A stretch of DNA of 64,000 bases from Streptococcus sp. k-402 (GTDB taxonomy: Bacteria; Bacillota; Bacilli; Lactobacillales; Streptococcaceae): positions 140,437-204,436 of the forward strand of contig NZ_VMNB01000003.1 in the NCBI RefSeq assembly GCF_013277515.1, in the 5' to 3' direction. The notes under the pieces are model-generated. The model was not told the origin of the DNA. It searched no databases and saw only the letters and a list, made by a program, of their open reading frames with translations. Both the position numbers and the translations under genes were made by a program. Position 1 is the stretch's first letter. Each line of letters starts with the position of its first letter. Below are positions 9,962 to 17,560 of this stretch, piece after piece.

Positions 9962-10082
9962 CAGAGGCATGACACTTTTAAGATGCGGCCTCCACTCTTA
10001 GAAGGGGGCTTTAGGCTAGCGAGCGCTCAAATGATTAACTAGCGAATAACCCAATGTTTGCTACTTTTTGTTTTGAGAGGAA

Positions 10083-10475
10083 TTAAGGGTCAAAACGTCC
10101 TGTAATATTCGAGTCGAGCCAACCATATTTAGAGGCGTTGAGATAATAATAACGTCCAATTGTCCCATAACCGTCATTATAGTGAAGATTATAGCGACCA
10201 TTTGAATCAGCTATTTTCATCTCAGTTGCAGGTTCATCCTCAGCAGCAGTCCAAGCGCGAATTCTGACCTTTTTTCCCCAACCAAGACCACCTGTGATAT
10301 TAGCAACAGCAGGGGAGCCGTCTGTTTTTTCAGTTTTTCGGCTACTAACGGAATAGTCTTCGCGTGTAACATGAAGATTGAAATACACCATCTTAGCAGA
10401 AACAGTCTGACTAGCTAAGGGGAGTAAGCAAGCGACTCCCAGTCCTAATGCGATGCATTTTTTCAAATTTGTCAT
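10083..10475 (-). CDS. Small secreted protein, candidate bacteriocin or toxin
   Basis: 130 aa with an ordinary Sec signal peptide: MTNLKK, hydrophobic core, cleavage likely after TVSA near residue 27. The mature part of about 103 residues has no cysteine, is rich in Gly, Tyr, Asn and Arg, and ends GRFDP. Start ATG 10475 follows AAAGGAGG; an in-frame ATG at 10514 lies inside the cre site and is rejected. It is the first gene of an operon with a lipoprotein and an ABC exporter, behind a consensus promoter. This organisation resembles lactococcin-972-type operons, but the mature sequence does not look like that family to me. A distant similarity to DUF2712-like secreted proteins is possible. Function is not established. 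Confidence 0.7.
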   Translation of the reverse strand: MTNLKKCIALGLGVACLLPLASQTVSAKMVYFNLHVTREDYSVSSRKTEKTDGSPAVANITGGLGWGKKVRIRAWTAAEDEPATEMKIADSNGRYNLHYNDGYGTIGRYYYLNASKYGWLDSNITGRFDP

Positions 10476-10499
10476 CACAATACCTCCTTTGTATTTCAG

Positions 10500-10513
10500 T
10501 GAAATCGATTTCA
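10500..10513 (-). promoter_or_regulatory. CcpA cre site at the secreted-protein operon
   Basis: TGAAATCGATTTCA, a perfect palindrome and a full match to TGWAANCGNTNWCA, lies between the -10 box and the ribosome site, about 5-20 bases after it. Repression in the presence of glucose is expected. Confidence 0.75.
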
Positions 10514-10518
10514 TTTAC

Positions 10519-10547
10519 ATTGTACTACTTTTTTTTTATAATGTCAA
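10519..10547 (-). promoter_or_regulatory. Consensus promoter of the island secreted-protein operon
   Basis: On the minus strand, TTGACA (10547-10542), a 17-base spacer and TACAAT (10524-10519). Close to the sigma-A optimum, so expression should be strong unless CcpA is bound to the overlapping leader. Confidence 0.85.
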
Positions 10548-10752
10548 TCGCAAAATAAAGTATTTGTGATTTGTAATTCGAATGTGATAATGTCTTTATA
10601 AAATAAGTTATTAGATTTACATATCTCATAAAATATGGTTAAATTATTATATTGAATTTAGAATAGTACAGCATCTCTTCTAAAATATTGTTATAAATTG
10701 ATTTGGATTCCAAAATTAAATTGCTCGATTCTTATTTCATTTTATTATATTT
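10548..10752. other. AT-rich non-coding end of island 1
   Basis: About 205 bases, very AT-rich, between the minus-strand promoter and the second ngtS fragment. I see no ORF with a ribosome site and no convincing RNA structure. Confidence 0.6.
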
Positions 10753-10869
10753 GACCCAGATAAAGCGATTCCAGAATTGATGGAAAAATTGAAATCTGAA
10801 GGTTCCTACGAAAAAGTATTGAACGAAATGCAAAAACAATACGATGAATTCTTGAAAAACAAAAAATAA
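10753..10869 (+). pseudogene. ngtS: Fragment of ngtS (last 38 codons)
   Basis: In-frame copy of the C terminus DPDKAIPELMEKL...EFLKNKK plus stop, with one amino-acid change (Ala to Ser). There is no start codon or ribosome site, so it is a remnant. It is probably the original 3' end of the ngtS locus, since it is next to the conserved downstream gene trhO. Confidence 0.85.
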
Positions 10870-10966
10870 TCAGCTAAATTGATTTCGTGTATTCATTCCT
10901 AACCTAACTCCTAAAATAAGAATCACTGCTTTCCTCAGGTTTATCTGGGGGAGGCAGTGGTTTTTT
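10753..10966. repeat. Right copy of the ngtS 3' end direct repeat, with terminator
   Basis: Matches 6277-6487 through coding end, 3' region and hairpin (10924-10960), ending at a run of six T. Sequence then diverges. It marks the right border of island 1. Confidence 0.9.
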
Positions 10967-11012
10967 GGGCACAAGGATATAGATATTCCTGTTTTCTCTT
11001 ATCTTCATTTTA

Positions 11013-11164
11013 ATACTCAATGAAAATCAAAGAGTAAACTAGGAAGCTAGCCGCAGGCTGCTCAAAACACAGTTTTGAGGTTGTGGATATAACTGACAGA
11101 GTCAGTATCATATACCTACGGCACGGTGAAGCTGACGTAGTTTGAAGAGATTTTCGAAGAGTAT
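11013..11164 (-). repeat. BOX element (boxA-boxB-boxC)
   Basis: About 152 bases beginning ATACTCAATGAAAATCAAAG and ending TTTTCGAAGAGTAT, with the inner ACGGCACGGTGAAGCTGACG segment that corresponds to the BOX-PCR primer site. By that primer's orientation the element reads boxA to boxC on the minus strand. An open frame from 11142 across its end is spurious. Confidence 0.88.
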
Positions 11165-11213
11165 AACCATTCAGGAAATTTCGAGAACCCTCTACAATTT
11201 CCAGTCAAATAAA

Positions 11214-11242
11214 TTGCATTCGTTTTCTCAAGCAGGTATACT
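11214..11242 (+). promoter_or_regulatory. Promoter of trhO
   Basis: TTGCAT (11214-11219), 17-base spacer, TATACT (11237-11242), about 55 bases before the start codon. Confidence 0.75.
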
Positions 11243-11298
11243 GGTATGGATAAATAAAAAATTTAGAAAATTTAAGAATAGAAAAGAGAACAAATCTT

Positions 11299-12285
11299 AT
11301 GGCAAAAGATATTCGTGTCTTACTTTACTACCTCTATACTCCAATTGAAAATGCAGAGCAATTTGCTGCAGACCACTTGGCTTTCTGTAAATCAATCGGC
11401 CTTAAAGGCCGTATCCTAGTCGCTGACGAGGGAATTAACGGAACAGTTTCAGGTGACTATGAAACAACTCAAAAATACATGGACTACGTTCACAGCCTCC
11501 CAGGTATGGAAGACCTCTGGTTCAAGATTGACGAAGAAAATGAACAAGCCTTCAAGAAGATGTTTGTTCGCTACAAGAAAGAAATTGTCCACCTTGGTTT
11601 GGAAGACAACGACTTTGACAATGACATCAACCCACTTGAAACAACAGGTGCTTACTTGTCTCCAAAAGAGTTCAAAGAAGCGCTTCTTGATAAAGATACC
11701 GTTGTCCTTGACACACGTAACGATTATGAGTACGACCTAGGACATTTCCGTGGAGCTATTCGCCCAGATATTCGCAACTTCCGTGAGTTACCACAATGGG
11801 TCCGTGATAACAAGGAAAAATTCATGGACAAGCGCGTCGTGGTTTACTGTACAGGTGGGGTTCGCTGTGAGAAATTCTCAGGCTGGATGGTTCGTGAAGG
11901 CTACAAAGATGTCGGCCAATTGCACGGAGGAATTGCAACTTACGGTAAAGACCCAGAAGTTCAAGGTGAGCTTTGGGATGGGAAAATGTACGTCTTTGAC
12001 GAACGTATCGCTGTTGATGTCAACCATGTCAACCCAACCATCGTAGGGAAAGACTGGTTTGATGGAACACCATGTGAACGTTATGTCAACTGTGGAAATC
12101 CCTTCTGTAACCGTCGTATCTTGACATCAGAAGAAAATGAAGACAAGTACCTTCGTGGATGCTCACACGAGTGCCGTGTTCACCCACGTAACCGCTATGT
12201 TTCAAAAAATGAATTGACACAAGCTGAAGTAATCGAGCGCCTAGCCGCTATCGGTGAAAGCTTGGATCAAGCAGCTACTGTATAA
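11299..12285 (+). CDS. trhO: tRNA uridine(34) 5-hydroxylase, rhodanese-type
   Basis: 328 aa of the YceA/TrhO family, which hydroxylates U34 of tRNAs as the first step towards 5-methoxyuridine. An N-terminal acylphosphatase-like domain ([23 protein letters not shown]) is followed by a rhodanese domain ([15 protein letters not shown]) with the active-site loop [15 protein letters not shown] around residues 179-193. A Cys-rich C terminus ([25 protein letters not shown]) completes the family pattern. Length is normal. Monocistronic, with its own promoter and terminator. Confidence 0.95.
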   Translation: MAKDIRVLLYYLYTPIENAEQFAADHLAFCKSIGLKGRILVADEGINGTVSGDYETTQKYMDYVHSLPGMEDLWFKIDEENEQAFKKMFVRYKKEIVHLGLEDNDFDNDINPLETTGAYLSPKEFKEALLDKDTVVLDTRNDYEYDLGHFRGAIRPDIRNFRELPQWVRDNKEKFMDKRVVVYCTGGVRCEKFSGWMVREGYKDVGQLHGGIATYGKDPEVQGELWDGKMYVFDERIAVDVNHVNPTIVGKDWFDGTPCERYVNCGNPFCNRRILTSEENEDKYLRGCSHECRVHPRNRYVSKNELTQAEVIERLAAIGESLDQAATV

Positions 12286-12289
12286 GATC

Positions 12290-12313
12290 AAACAGTCCTC
12301 AGGGGCTGTTTTT
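12290..12313 (+). terminator. Terminator of trhO
   Basis: AAACAGTCC (12290-12298) pairs with the GGGCTGTTT side (through 12311) around a small TCAG loop, followed by TTTTC. Confidence 0.8.
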
Positions 12314-12370
12314 CTATGCTTTGTACTCAAAAATCTAAAGTTTGTTTCTGTATCTTTCAGGAAAATAAGG

Positions 12371-12393
12371 TATACTGTATGTAAACGATTTCA
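12371..12393 (+). promoter_or_regulatory. -10 box TATACT with CcpA cre site directly downstream
   Basis: TATACT at 12371-12376 has no good -35. TGTAAACGATTTCA at 12380-12393 matches the cre consensus fully and overlaps the expected transcription start, immediately before the ribosome site AAAGGAG. Confidence 0.7.
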
Positions 12394-12406
12394 AAGGAGT
12401 CCAGTT

Positions 12407-13267
12407 ATGGAGAAAACAATTTTTATTCCAAATAAACAGAGCATTTTAGGAGAACAGGAAATTTTGACTGCCAAGTCCATCTTGGCATTGGTAGATGGTT
12501 TGGAGTCACATAGCTATGATGCTGTCTATCTCCGTCAGCCTCTTAACCGTCTCGAGTATATCGAGTGTGCGATAGTGGGGCAATCACAATTTCTTTTTAA
12601 GGTCAGTTATGCTGATGATCAAAAGGCTTACCGTGTCGATCTTCCTGACCTACTAACGCAGACAGACTGGGAGATCATCAAGTCATTTTTAGATGCTTTG
12701 CTTGCTTACACAGGAACTGAGATTGAAGGACTAGATGGTTTTGATTTTGAAGCTTATTTCCAAGCAAGTATTCAAGCCCATCTTGCAGACACTGCAGCCC
12801 GTTTTACGATTTGCCAAGGAATTTTTAATCCTGTTTTCTTTAGTCATGAGGATTTGAAAAGCTTTTTAGGGGAAGATGGTTTGGCACAGTTTGAAGCGCG
12901 TGTGCGTGCGGTTCAAGAGACAGATGCCTACTTTGCAAGAGTTTCCTTCTATCAGGATGGAGAGGGACAAGTGCATGGCGTTTACCATCTAGCTCAAGGA
13001 GTCAAGACAGTTTTACCGAGAGAACCATTTGTTCCTGCAGCCTATATGGAGCAATTGGTGGATAAGGAAGTCCAGTGGGAGATTGACTTGGTTCAAATCA
13101 CAGGAGACGGCTCTAAACCAGAAGACTATGAGGCTATCGCTCGCTTGGACTATGCAAAATTCCTAGAGTCGCTACCATCAGCATTTTACCACCAACTAGA
13201 CGCCAATCAATTAGAAGTGCAACCCATCTTAGACAAAGATTTTAAAGCATTAGCACAAGAAGAGTAA
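12407..13267 (+). CDS. Conserved streptococcal protein of unknown function (possibly DUF4299)
   Basis: 286 aa, acidic, with no signal peptide, membrane segment or catalytic motif I recognise. The start ATG 12407 is chosen because AAAGGAGTCC precedes it; the open frame reaches back to 12254 through the promoter. It lies behind a perfect cre site, so expression probably depends on carbon source. It is flanked by its own terminator. A DUF4299 assignment is a tentative recollection. Confidence 0.75.
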   Translation: MEKTIFIPNKQSILGEQEILTAKSILALVDGLESHSYDAVYLRQPLNRLEYIECAIVGQSQFLFKVSYADDQKAYRVDLPDLLTQTDWEIIKSFLDALLAYTGTEIEGLDGFDFEAYFQASIQAHLADTAARFTICQGIFNPVFFSHEDLKSFLGEDGLAQFEARVRAVQETDAYFARVSFYQDGEGQVHGVYHLAQGVKTVLPREPFVPAAYMEQLVDKEVQWEIDLVQITGDGSKPEDYEAIARLDYAKFLESLPSAFYHQLDANQLEVQPILDKDFKALAQEE

Positions 13268-13274
13268 AGCAGAA

Positions 13275-13297
13275 GCAGGTCAAGTGACTTGCTTTTT
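13275..13297 (+). terminator. Terminator of the 12407 gene
   Basis: GCAGGTCA (13275-13282) and TGACTTGC (13285-13292) form an 8-bp stem with one G-U pair, followed by TTTTT. Confidence 0.75.
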
Positions 13298-13304
13298 GAT
13301 ATAT

Positions 13305-13332
13305 AAAAAATCCTGCCGTGAAAGACAGGATT
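13305..13332 (-). terminator. Minus-strand terminator displaced by a BOX insertion
   Basis: AATCCTG (13309-13315) and CAGGATT (13326-13332). On the minus strand the stem is followed by TTTTTATAT. It would end transcription of the membrane protein gene at 13491-14555, but a BOX element lies between that gene and the hairpin. Confidence 0.7.
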
Positions 13333-13334
13333 GC

Positions 13335-13485
13335 TACTCAATGAAAATCAAAGAGCAAACTAGGAAGCTAGCCGCAGGCTGCTCAAAACACTGTTTTGAG
13401 GTTGTAGATAAGACTGACAAAGTCAGGAACATATATCTACGGTAAGGCGAAGCTGACGTGGTTTGAAGAGATTTTCGAAGAGTAT
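13335..13485 (-). repeat. BOX element (boxA-boxB-boxC)
   Basis: About 151 bases, from TACTCAATGAAAATCAAAG to TTTTCGAAGAGTAT, closely similar to the copy at 11013. It ends a few bases before the stop codon of the minus-strand gene and will be transcribed with it as an RNA with self-complementary arms. Confidence 0.88.
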
Positions 13486-13490
13486 GAAGT

Positions 13491-14555
13491 TTAAAGAAGG
13501 GCCAAGATACGAAGATAATCTCCAATCAGTGCGACTTCAGCTACAAAGAAGAGGAGGATGATAACTCCGTTCACAAGGACAGACAAGAATAACTGATAAA
13601 AGGAGTCGGTTTCACTTGCTTGACTTGGTCTTGTAATAATATGGAGACTAGCAAGCAGAATGATCCCAATGCTAATCACACACAAAAGGGCTGTAAATCG
13701 TAGGCTGTCAAAGAAGGCAAAGAAACTAGCAGTAGCAGTGAGGAAGATTGGAATTGCCAAGAGTTGACTATATTGTTGGAGAACCTTTTCTAGCGTCCAG
13801 TCCTTTTCTTGGTAGATAAATCGTCTCACAACGAAACTACCCAAGAGGAATGAAAAGAAGAAGAGTGTGGTTGCTACTAGGATAGAGATGATTGAAAAGA
13901 GAGTTAAAGGTGCTAGTTGCTCAGGGAAGTGGCTGTTTATGGTTGCTATATGTCCATAGTAAGCATGTTTGATGTGGTAGATACTAAAGAAAAAGGAAGA
14001 TGAAGAAAATAGAATGAGCAAGAGAAAGGCTGTGTAGCTGTGTGTGCTACTTGTTTCAAGCTTGCTTGTAGGAGATTTGATTGCTTCCACTAGCCAAGAC
14101 CAAAAATCAAGCACTTGCTCTTTCCATTTATCCCTAGATTTTGGAACTTGGTCGGGGATATAGGGACTTTCTAAAGATTTACTGATAAGAAGGGGCTCTT
14201 TTGTGGTTGCTTTTTGCTGAGGACGAGCTTCTTGGCTTTCTTCAGCTATAGTGACTTTTTCTGTTTCTCCAGAAAGATCTGGCTCTTCTTCACTAGAATT
14301 AGACGCTTTCTTTTCTTCTATTTCTGTTCTCGCTTCACTGTCTTCAGGTGTTTCAATTGTCTCTTCTTGCTGGCTTTCCAGTTCGACTGCAGCTTGAGAG
14401 ACTTCCTCCTCTACTTGAGTATTTTTTTCAATTGGTGTATCGAGATCGGCTATCATTTCTTCAGCCTTGTCTGCAACCTCTTGAGCTTGCTCTTCAGGCT
14501 TGTTCTTGCTTGTTGTTTTTACAAAATCATTACTTTCAAACCATTCTTGTTTCAT
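13491..14555 (-). CDS. Membrane protein with acidic N-terminal linker (DUF6574-like)
   Basis: 354 aa. Residues 1 to about 150 are hydrophilic and rich in Glu, Ser and Thr, without secondary-structure motifs. Residues of about 175 to 354 hold five hydrophobic segments (for example around SYTAFLLLILFSSSSFFF and VNGVIILLFFVAEVALIG). No signal peptide, so the acidic part is probably cytoplasmic. No catalytic motif is seen. Start ATG 14555 follows AAAGGAGG. Function unknown; streptococcal membrane proteins with this layout are annotated as DUF6574. Confidence 0.75.
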   Translation of the reverse strand: MKQEWFESNDFVKTTSKNKPEEQAQEVADKAEEMIADLDTPIEKNTQVEEEVSQAAVELESQQEETIETPEDSEARTEIEEKKASNSSEEEPDLSGETEKVTIAEESQEARPQQKATTKEPLLISKSLESPYIPDQVPKSRDKWKEQVLDFWSWLVEAIKSPTSKLETSSTHSYTAFLLLILFSSSSFFFSIYHIKHAYYGHIATINSHFPEQLAPLTLFSIISILVATTLFFFSFLLGSFVVRRFIYQEKDWTLEKVLQQYSQLLAIPIFLTATASFFAFFDSLRFTALLCVISIGIILLASLHIITRPSQASETDSFYQLFLSVLVNGVIILLFFVAEVALIGDYLRILALL

Positions 14556-14617
14556 GGTAGAACCTCCTTTTTAGTTAGATAAATATGCTTCTATAGTAGC
14601 AGATGTAAGCGTTTTTG

Positions 14618-15529
14618 TCAACGCCTGCTTGGTGTGGATATTAGCTCAATATCATCATCAGATCTCGCAATGAGTTGATCCTTGACATCGGTTTTTTCAG
14701 TTTTGTAAGGGTTGCTTAATTCCGTACCTCTTGATTCAGGCTCTTCTCTTGTGAATTGGAAGATAGAACCATAGTTGCTTGAGATGTCCCAGTTAATTCG
14801 TTGGCTTTCTTTCTGGTCTAGGATGATTCGGAGATAATCTTTGGCAGTCAGTTCAACCTTACCATGGACTTGGATATTTTCAGCGTGGAAGTGATGTTCT
14901 GTTGACTCTAGCTGACTATCTGTAAGATCTGTATCAAAGATATTAACGATATTGGGCGTTGTGAGTTTACTGTTTTTGATACGACTTCCTTCAATTCGGA
15001 GGATATAGCCGTTTGTATTGAGGGTCGCATTTTCAAGGCTAGCATTTATGATGGTGGTTTGTCCGCGATTGGCTGAGATGTTGATCCCTTTTAGAGTTCT
15101 CCCTTTCGGTAGTCCGATGATGACATCATTAAAACGATTAGATGAACTACTTACAATATGGAGAATCCCATCAATTCCAGAAGAGAGAAATGGACTTTCA
15201 GACAGTTTCTTATCAGTGAGACTCAGAGTTCTATCGTTCTGATTGGTGATAAGATCATGGTGAGCAGAAAGTGATGGATGGTAAGAAATGTGGATTTGAT
15301 CATCGAAAGAGTCTGTGATGGTCAGCGCGTGCTGGTGAAGAGTGATTTCTAGGTTTTCGACTTCCTTGCCAAAGGTTAGTTCTTCCGTACGGCTATCATA
15401 GACAGGTTCTTTGGACATGGAAAGTAGGCTCTTAATCCCGTCAGATTGGATACCTACAAAAAGCAGGATAAAGCCGATAACGGTAGTCACTACACCAAAA
15501 ATGAGAAATCCTTTTGTCAATTTACGCAT
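14618..15529 (-). CDS. DUF4097-type beta-strand-repeat membrane protein
   Basis: 303 aa. One N-terminal membrane segment (GFLIFGVVTTVIGFILLFVG) is followed by a Ser/Thr/Asn-rich region of repeated beta strands (LKGINISANRGQTTIINASL, LNTNGYILRIEGSRIKNSKL) typical of the DUF4097/LiaG adhesin-like fold. Start ATG 15529 is preferred: GAAAGAGGTGACC precedes it and it overlaps the end of the DUF1700 gene by 8 bases. Third gene of a PadR-DUF1700-DUF4097 operon, a combination associated in Firmicutes with cell-envelope stress sensing. Exact role not known. Confidence 0.82.
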   Translation of the reverse strand: MRKLTKGFLIFGVVTTVIGFILLFVGIQSDGIKSLLSMSKEPVYDSRTEELTFGKEVENLEITLHQHALTITDSFDDQIHISYHPSLSAHHDLITNQNDRTLSLTDKKLSESPFLSSGIDGILHIVSSSSNRFNDVIIGLPKGRTLKGINISANRGQTTIINASLENATLNTNGYILRIEGSRIKNSKLTTPNIVNIFDTDLTDSQLESTEHHFHAENIQVHGKVELTAKDYLRIILDQKESQRINWDISSNYGSIFQFTREEPESRGTELSNPYKTEKTDVKDQLIARSDDDIELISTPSRR

Positions 15530-16115
15530 GCTGGTCACCTCTCTTTCCTTTTTTAAGAACAAATTGCACCAGGCGAACAATGAGTAGACCGAAGAAGCGG
15601 GCTACATAGGAAATACCTAGTAAGACTAGTGAAGAAGCACCGATAGCCAGTAAACCAGAACCGAAAATCAAGATAAAGGCTGATTTGGCTTGGGCTAAGA
15701 CAGTGAAACTTTCAACTAAAAATAGGAATCCGCCGATGATACCCAGTATGGAAACTGCAAAGAAAGCCAGAATAACAGTCAAAGCGGCTACAAGGATTGC
15801 GAACAGGGTCACGAGGATGGCGATTCCCAGAGGAATACCGATGGGTGCTGCAAGGAGGGCTAACAAGGCGATATGCAAAATTTGTCGGTTATTTTTTTGA
15901 GCGGGTGCCTCATTGATTTTTTTATCGAGAAGATTGGAGAGGACTTCGTGAGCTGCTTCCTTAGGAGTTCCTAAGCTAGCGATGAGTTCTTCCTCTCCTT
16001 CGACTCCAGCATCGTCAAAGAGCTCTCTGAAATAGTCCATGGCTTCAATTTGGTCAGCTTCAGGTAGTTTCTTGAGATAGAGTTCTAGCTGAGTCAGGTA
16101 TTCAGTTCTTGTCAT
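15522..16115 (-). CDS. DUF1700 family membrane protein
   Basis: 197 aa. The N-terminal helical domain begins MTRTEYLTQLELYLKKLPEA and contains the family sequence MDYFRELFDDAG; three or more hydrophobic segments follow from residue 80 to 180. The start overlaps the padR gene by 14 bases and the end overlaps the DUF4097 gene by 8, so all three are co-translated. DUF1700 proteins are usually partnered with a PadR repressor; a scaffold or signalling role is inferred. Confidence 0.85.
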   Translation of the reverse strand: MTRTEYLTQLELYLKKLPEADQIEAMDYFRELFDDAGVEGEEELIASLGTPKEAAHEVLSNLLDKKINEAPAQKNNRQILHIALLALLAAPIGIPLGIAILVTLFAILVAALTVILAFFAVSILGIIGGFLFLVESFTVLAQAKSAFILIFGSGLLAIGASSLVLLGISYVARFFGLLIVRLVQFVLKKGKRGDQHA

Positions 16116-16428
16116 GGCGGATACTCCCTTCTATGATGCCATTGATGGTGTCTGTATAGAGTGCCCATTCATCTTTTAGGGTCAAGAGCTGTTCTATACC
16201 ACCATTTGTCAAGGAGTAGTATTTGCGCATGCGACCTTGGAACTCTCTAGAATAGGTTGTCAGAAAGCTATTGCCTTCCAATTTTTTGAGAATGGGATAG
16301 AGTGTGGATTCTTTGATATTAGCGATCAGCTTAATGGTTTGGCTAATCTCATAACCATAAGAATCCCCTTTTTCCAGTACGGCCAAGATGAGAAATTCAA
16401 TCAAGGCAGAGGATGTTGGAAAGTACAT
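16102..16428 (-). CDS. PadR family transcriptional regulator
   Basis: 108 aa with the PadR winged helix: IEFLILAVLEKGDSYGYEI near the N terminus, STLYPILKKLEGNSFLTTY as recognition region and wing, and RKYYSLTNGG in the wing strand. Acts as a dimeric repressor of its own operon in most cases. A consensus promoter and an inverted repeat (16447-16482) lie just upstream, which fits autoregulation. First gene of the PadR-DUF1700-DUF4097 operon. Confidence 0.9.
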   Translation of the reverse strand: MYFPTSSALIEFLILAVLEKGDSYGYEISQTIKLIANIKESTLYPILKKLEGNSFLTTYSREFQGRMRKYYSLTNGGIEQLLTLKDEWALYTDTINGIIEGSIRHDKN

Positions 16429-16446
16429 GGGAAACCTCCTTTTCTA

Positions 16447-16482
16447 ATGTGTAGGATTTTTATATATAATTTTTCTACACAT
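16447..16482 (-). promoter_or_regulatory. Candidate PadR operator
   Basis: 8-bp perfect arms ATGTGTAG (16447-16454) and CTACACAT (16475-16482) around an AT spacer of 20 bases. The ATGT-N-ACAT form is typical of PadR operators. It begins right after the -10 box. A partial second copy of one arm with the same AT core lies at about 16518-16546. Confidence 0.65.
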
Positions 16483-16484
16483 AC

Positions 16485-16513
16485 ATTGTACATCTAAAAG
16501 AAAGCCCTGTCAA
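16485..16513 (-). promoter_or_regulatory. Consensus promoter of the PadR operon
   Basis: On the minus strand TTGACA (16513-16508), 17-base spacer, TACAAT (16490-16485). Strong core promoter directly upstream of the inverted-repeat operator. Confidence 0.85.
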
Positions 16514-16570
16514 GAGAAATGTGTAAAATTTTTATATATAAAAATGATAGAAGCTAGTTTTGTGAATCCA

Positions 16571-16602
16571 AAAAATCTTCCTACAAACGCAAGAAGATTT
16601 TT
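16571..16602 (-). terminator. Terminator after the choline-binding protein genes
   Basis: AAAAATCTTC (16571-16580) and GAAGATTTTT (16593-16602), with T-rich sequence on both sides. Ends the minus-strand cbp operon. Confidence 0.8.
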
Positions 16603-16631
16603 TTATTTCTTAGTCTATTTAGTAAATCGGT

Positions 16632-17516
16632 CTATTCTACCCACTCACCATTGTAATTGACACGGTAACCATCAGGGGTCGTTGTATTGATTGCGAGTGC
16701 ACCAGAGCTATAAGCATAGTACCATTTACCAGATACTTTCATCCAGCCTGTTTTCATAGCGCCTGAGTCTTGAAGATAGTACCAGCTACCATTATCTTTG
16801 AGCCAACCAGTCTTCATAGCCCCTGAACCATCGAGATAGTACCAATTACCGTCTTTTACCCATCCAGTTTGCATCCAACCAGAGTTATCAAAACGATACC
16901 AAACACCATTGATTTTTTCCCAGCCATTAGATGTGTAAGAACCATCAGAGTGCTTGAACCACCAGCGAGAACCAGCTTGAACCCAACGGTCTGTTTTTGT
17001 TGGTGTTGGAGTTGTAGGGGAAGATGCTGGAGTAGTTGTGTTCCCCGAAGTTTGATTAGTTGATAAAACTTCTAGTTTAGTTAGGTAAATGTAGAAAGCA
17101 AGACCTTTACCTACATTTTCTCTCACATCTACTGTCGCTTTGTATCGAACCCCTTTTGACTCAAAGTTCATACTATAGATTCCAAAATTTGTTGCCTTAA
17201 ATGTAACTTGTTTTCCATCAACGTACACTTGTCCTTCTGGACGTTTTTCAAAAAAGTTTGGAAATTGATTTTTAAAATTGCTACTATAATTTTCATCAAC
17301 CAATTCTATACTAATAGCTTGTTTAGATAAATCATCAACTGCTCTTTGAATTTTTGCTTCTCTTTTCTCTACAAGAGTCACATCTGTCGCAATAATACTA
17401 TCTGACTGACTGTTTGTTTGAGGTGCTGGAGCACTTGAGGCATTGACATTTGAAATTGTAGCTCCTGTTGCTAGGAGTGATAAAACTGCTGTAGTCGTTA
17501 AAACGATTTTTTTCAT
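16632..17516 (-). CDS. Choline-binding surface protein, 294 aa
   Basis: Sec signal peptide (MKKIVLTTTAVLSLLATGAT, cleavage near NASS), then a small domain of about 110 residues with no recognised family (SIELVDENY, QVTFKATNFGIYSM), a Thr/Pro linker, and five to six choline-binding repeats from about residue 177 to the end (TGWVKDGNWYYLDGSGAMK and variants). These repeats bind phosphocholine on teichoic acids and hold the protein on the cell wall. The final repeat is almost the same as in the larger neighbour 44 bases upstream, so the modules were probably copied between them. The ribosome site AAAAAAGGAAA lies in that 44-base gap, so the two are likely co-transcribed. Confidence 0.88.
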   Translation of the reverse strand: MKKIVLTTTAVLSLLATGATISNVNASSAPAPQTNSQSDSIIATDVTLVEKREAKIQRAVDDLSKQAISIELVDENYSSNFKNQFPNFFEKRPEGQVYVDGKQVTFKATNFGIYSMNFESKGVRYKATVDVRENVGKGLAFYIYLTKLEVLSTNQTSGNTTTPASSPTTPTPTKTDRWVQAGSRWWFKHSDGSYTSNGWEKINGVWYRFDNSGWMQTGWVKDGNWYYLDGSGAMKTGWLKDNGSWYYLQDSGAMKTGWMKVSGKWYYAYSSGALAINTTTPDGYRVNYNGEWVE

Positions 17517-17560
17517 AATGATTATTTTCCTTTTTTTATTTATTTTTTAATAATTTTATT

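Noticed and set aside
10083-10475. Lactococcin 972 assignment for the small secreted protein
   Set aside because: The operon layout is similar, but the mature sequence does not show the pattern I know for that family, so no family is claimed.
6277-10966. Phage-type attachment sites at the ngtS repeats (and likewise at metI)
   Set aside because: No integrase, no excisionase, repeats over 200 bases long and diverged, which is not the form of att cores.
11142-11348. 68-residue plus-strand frame across the end of the first BOX element
   Set aside because: It reads through repeat DNA and the trhO promoter, has no ribosome site, and overlaps the start of trhO in another frame.
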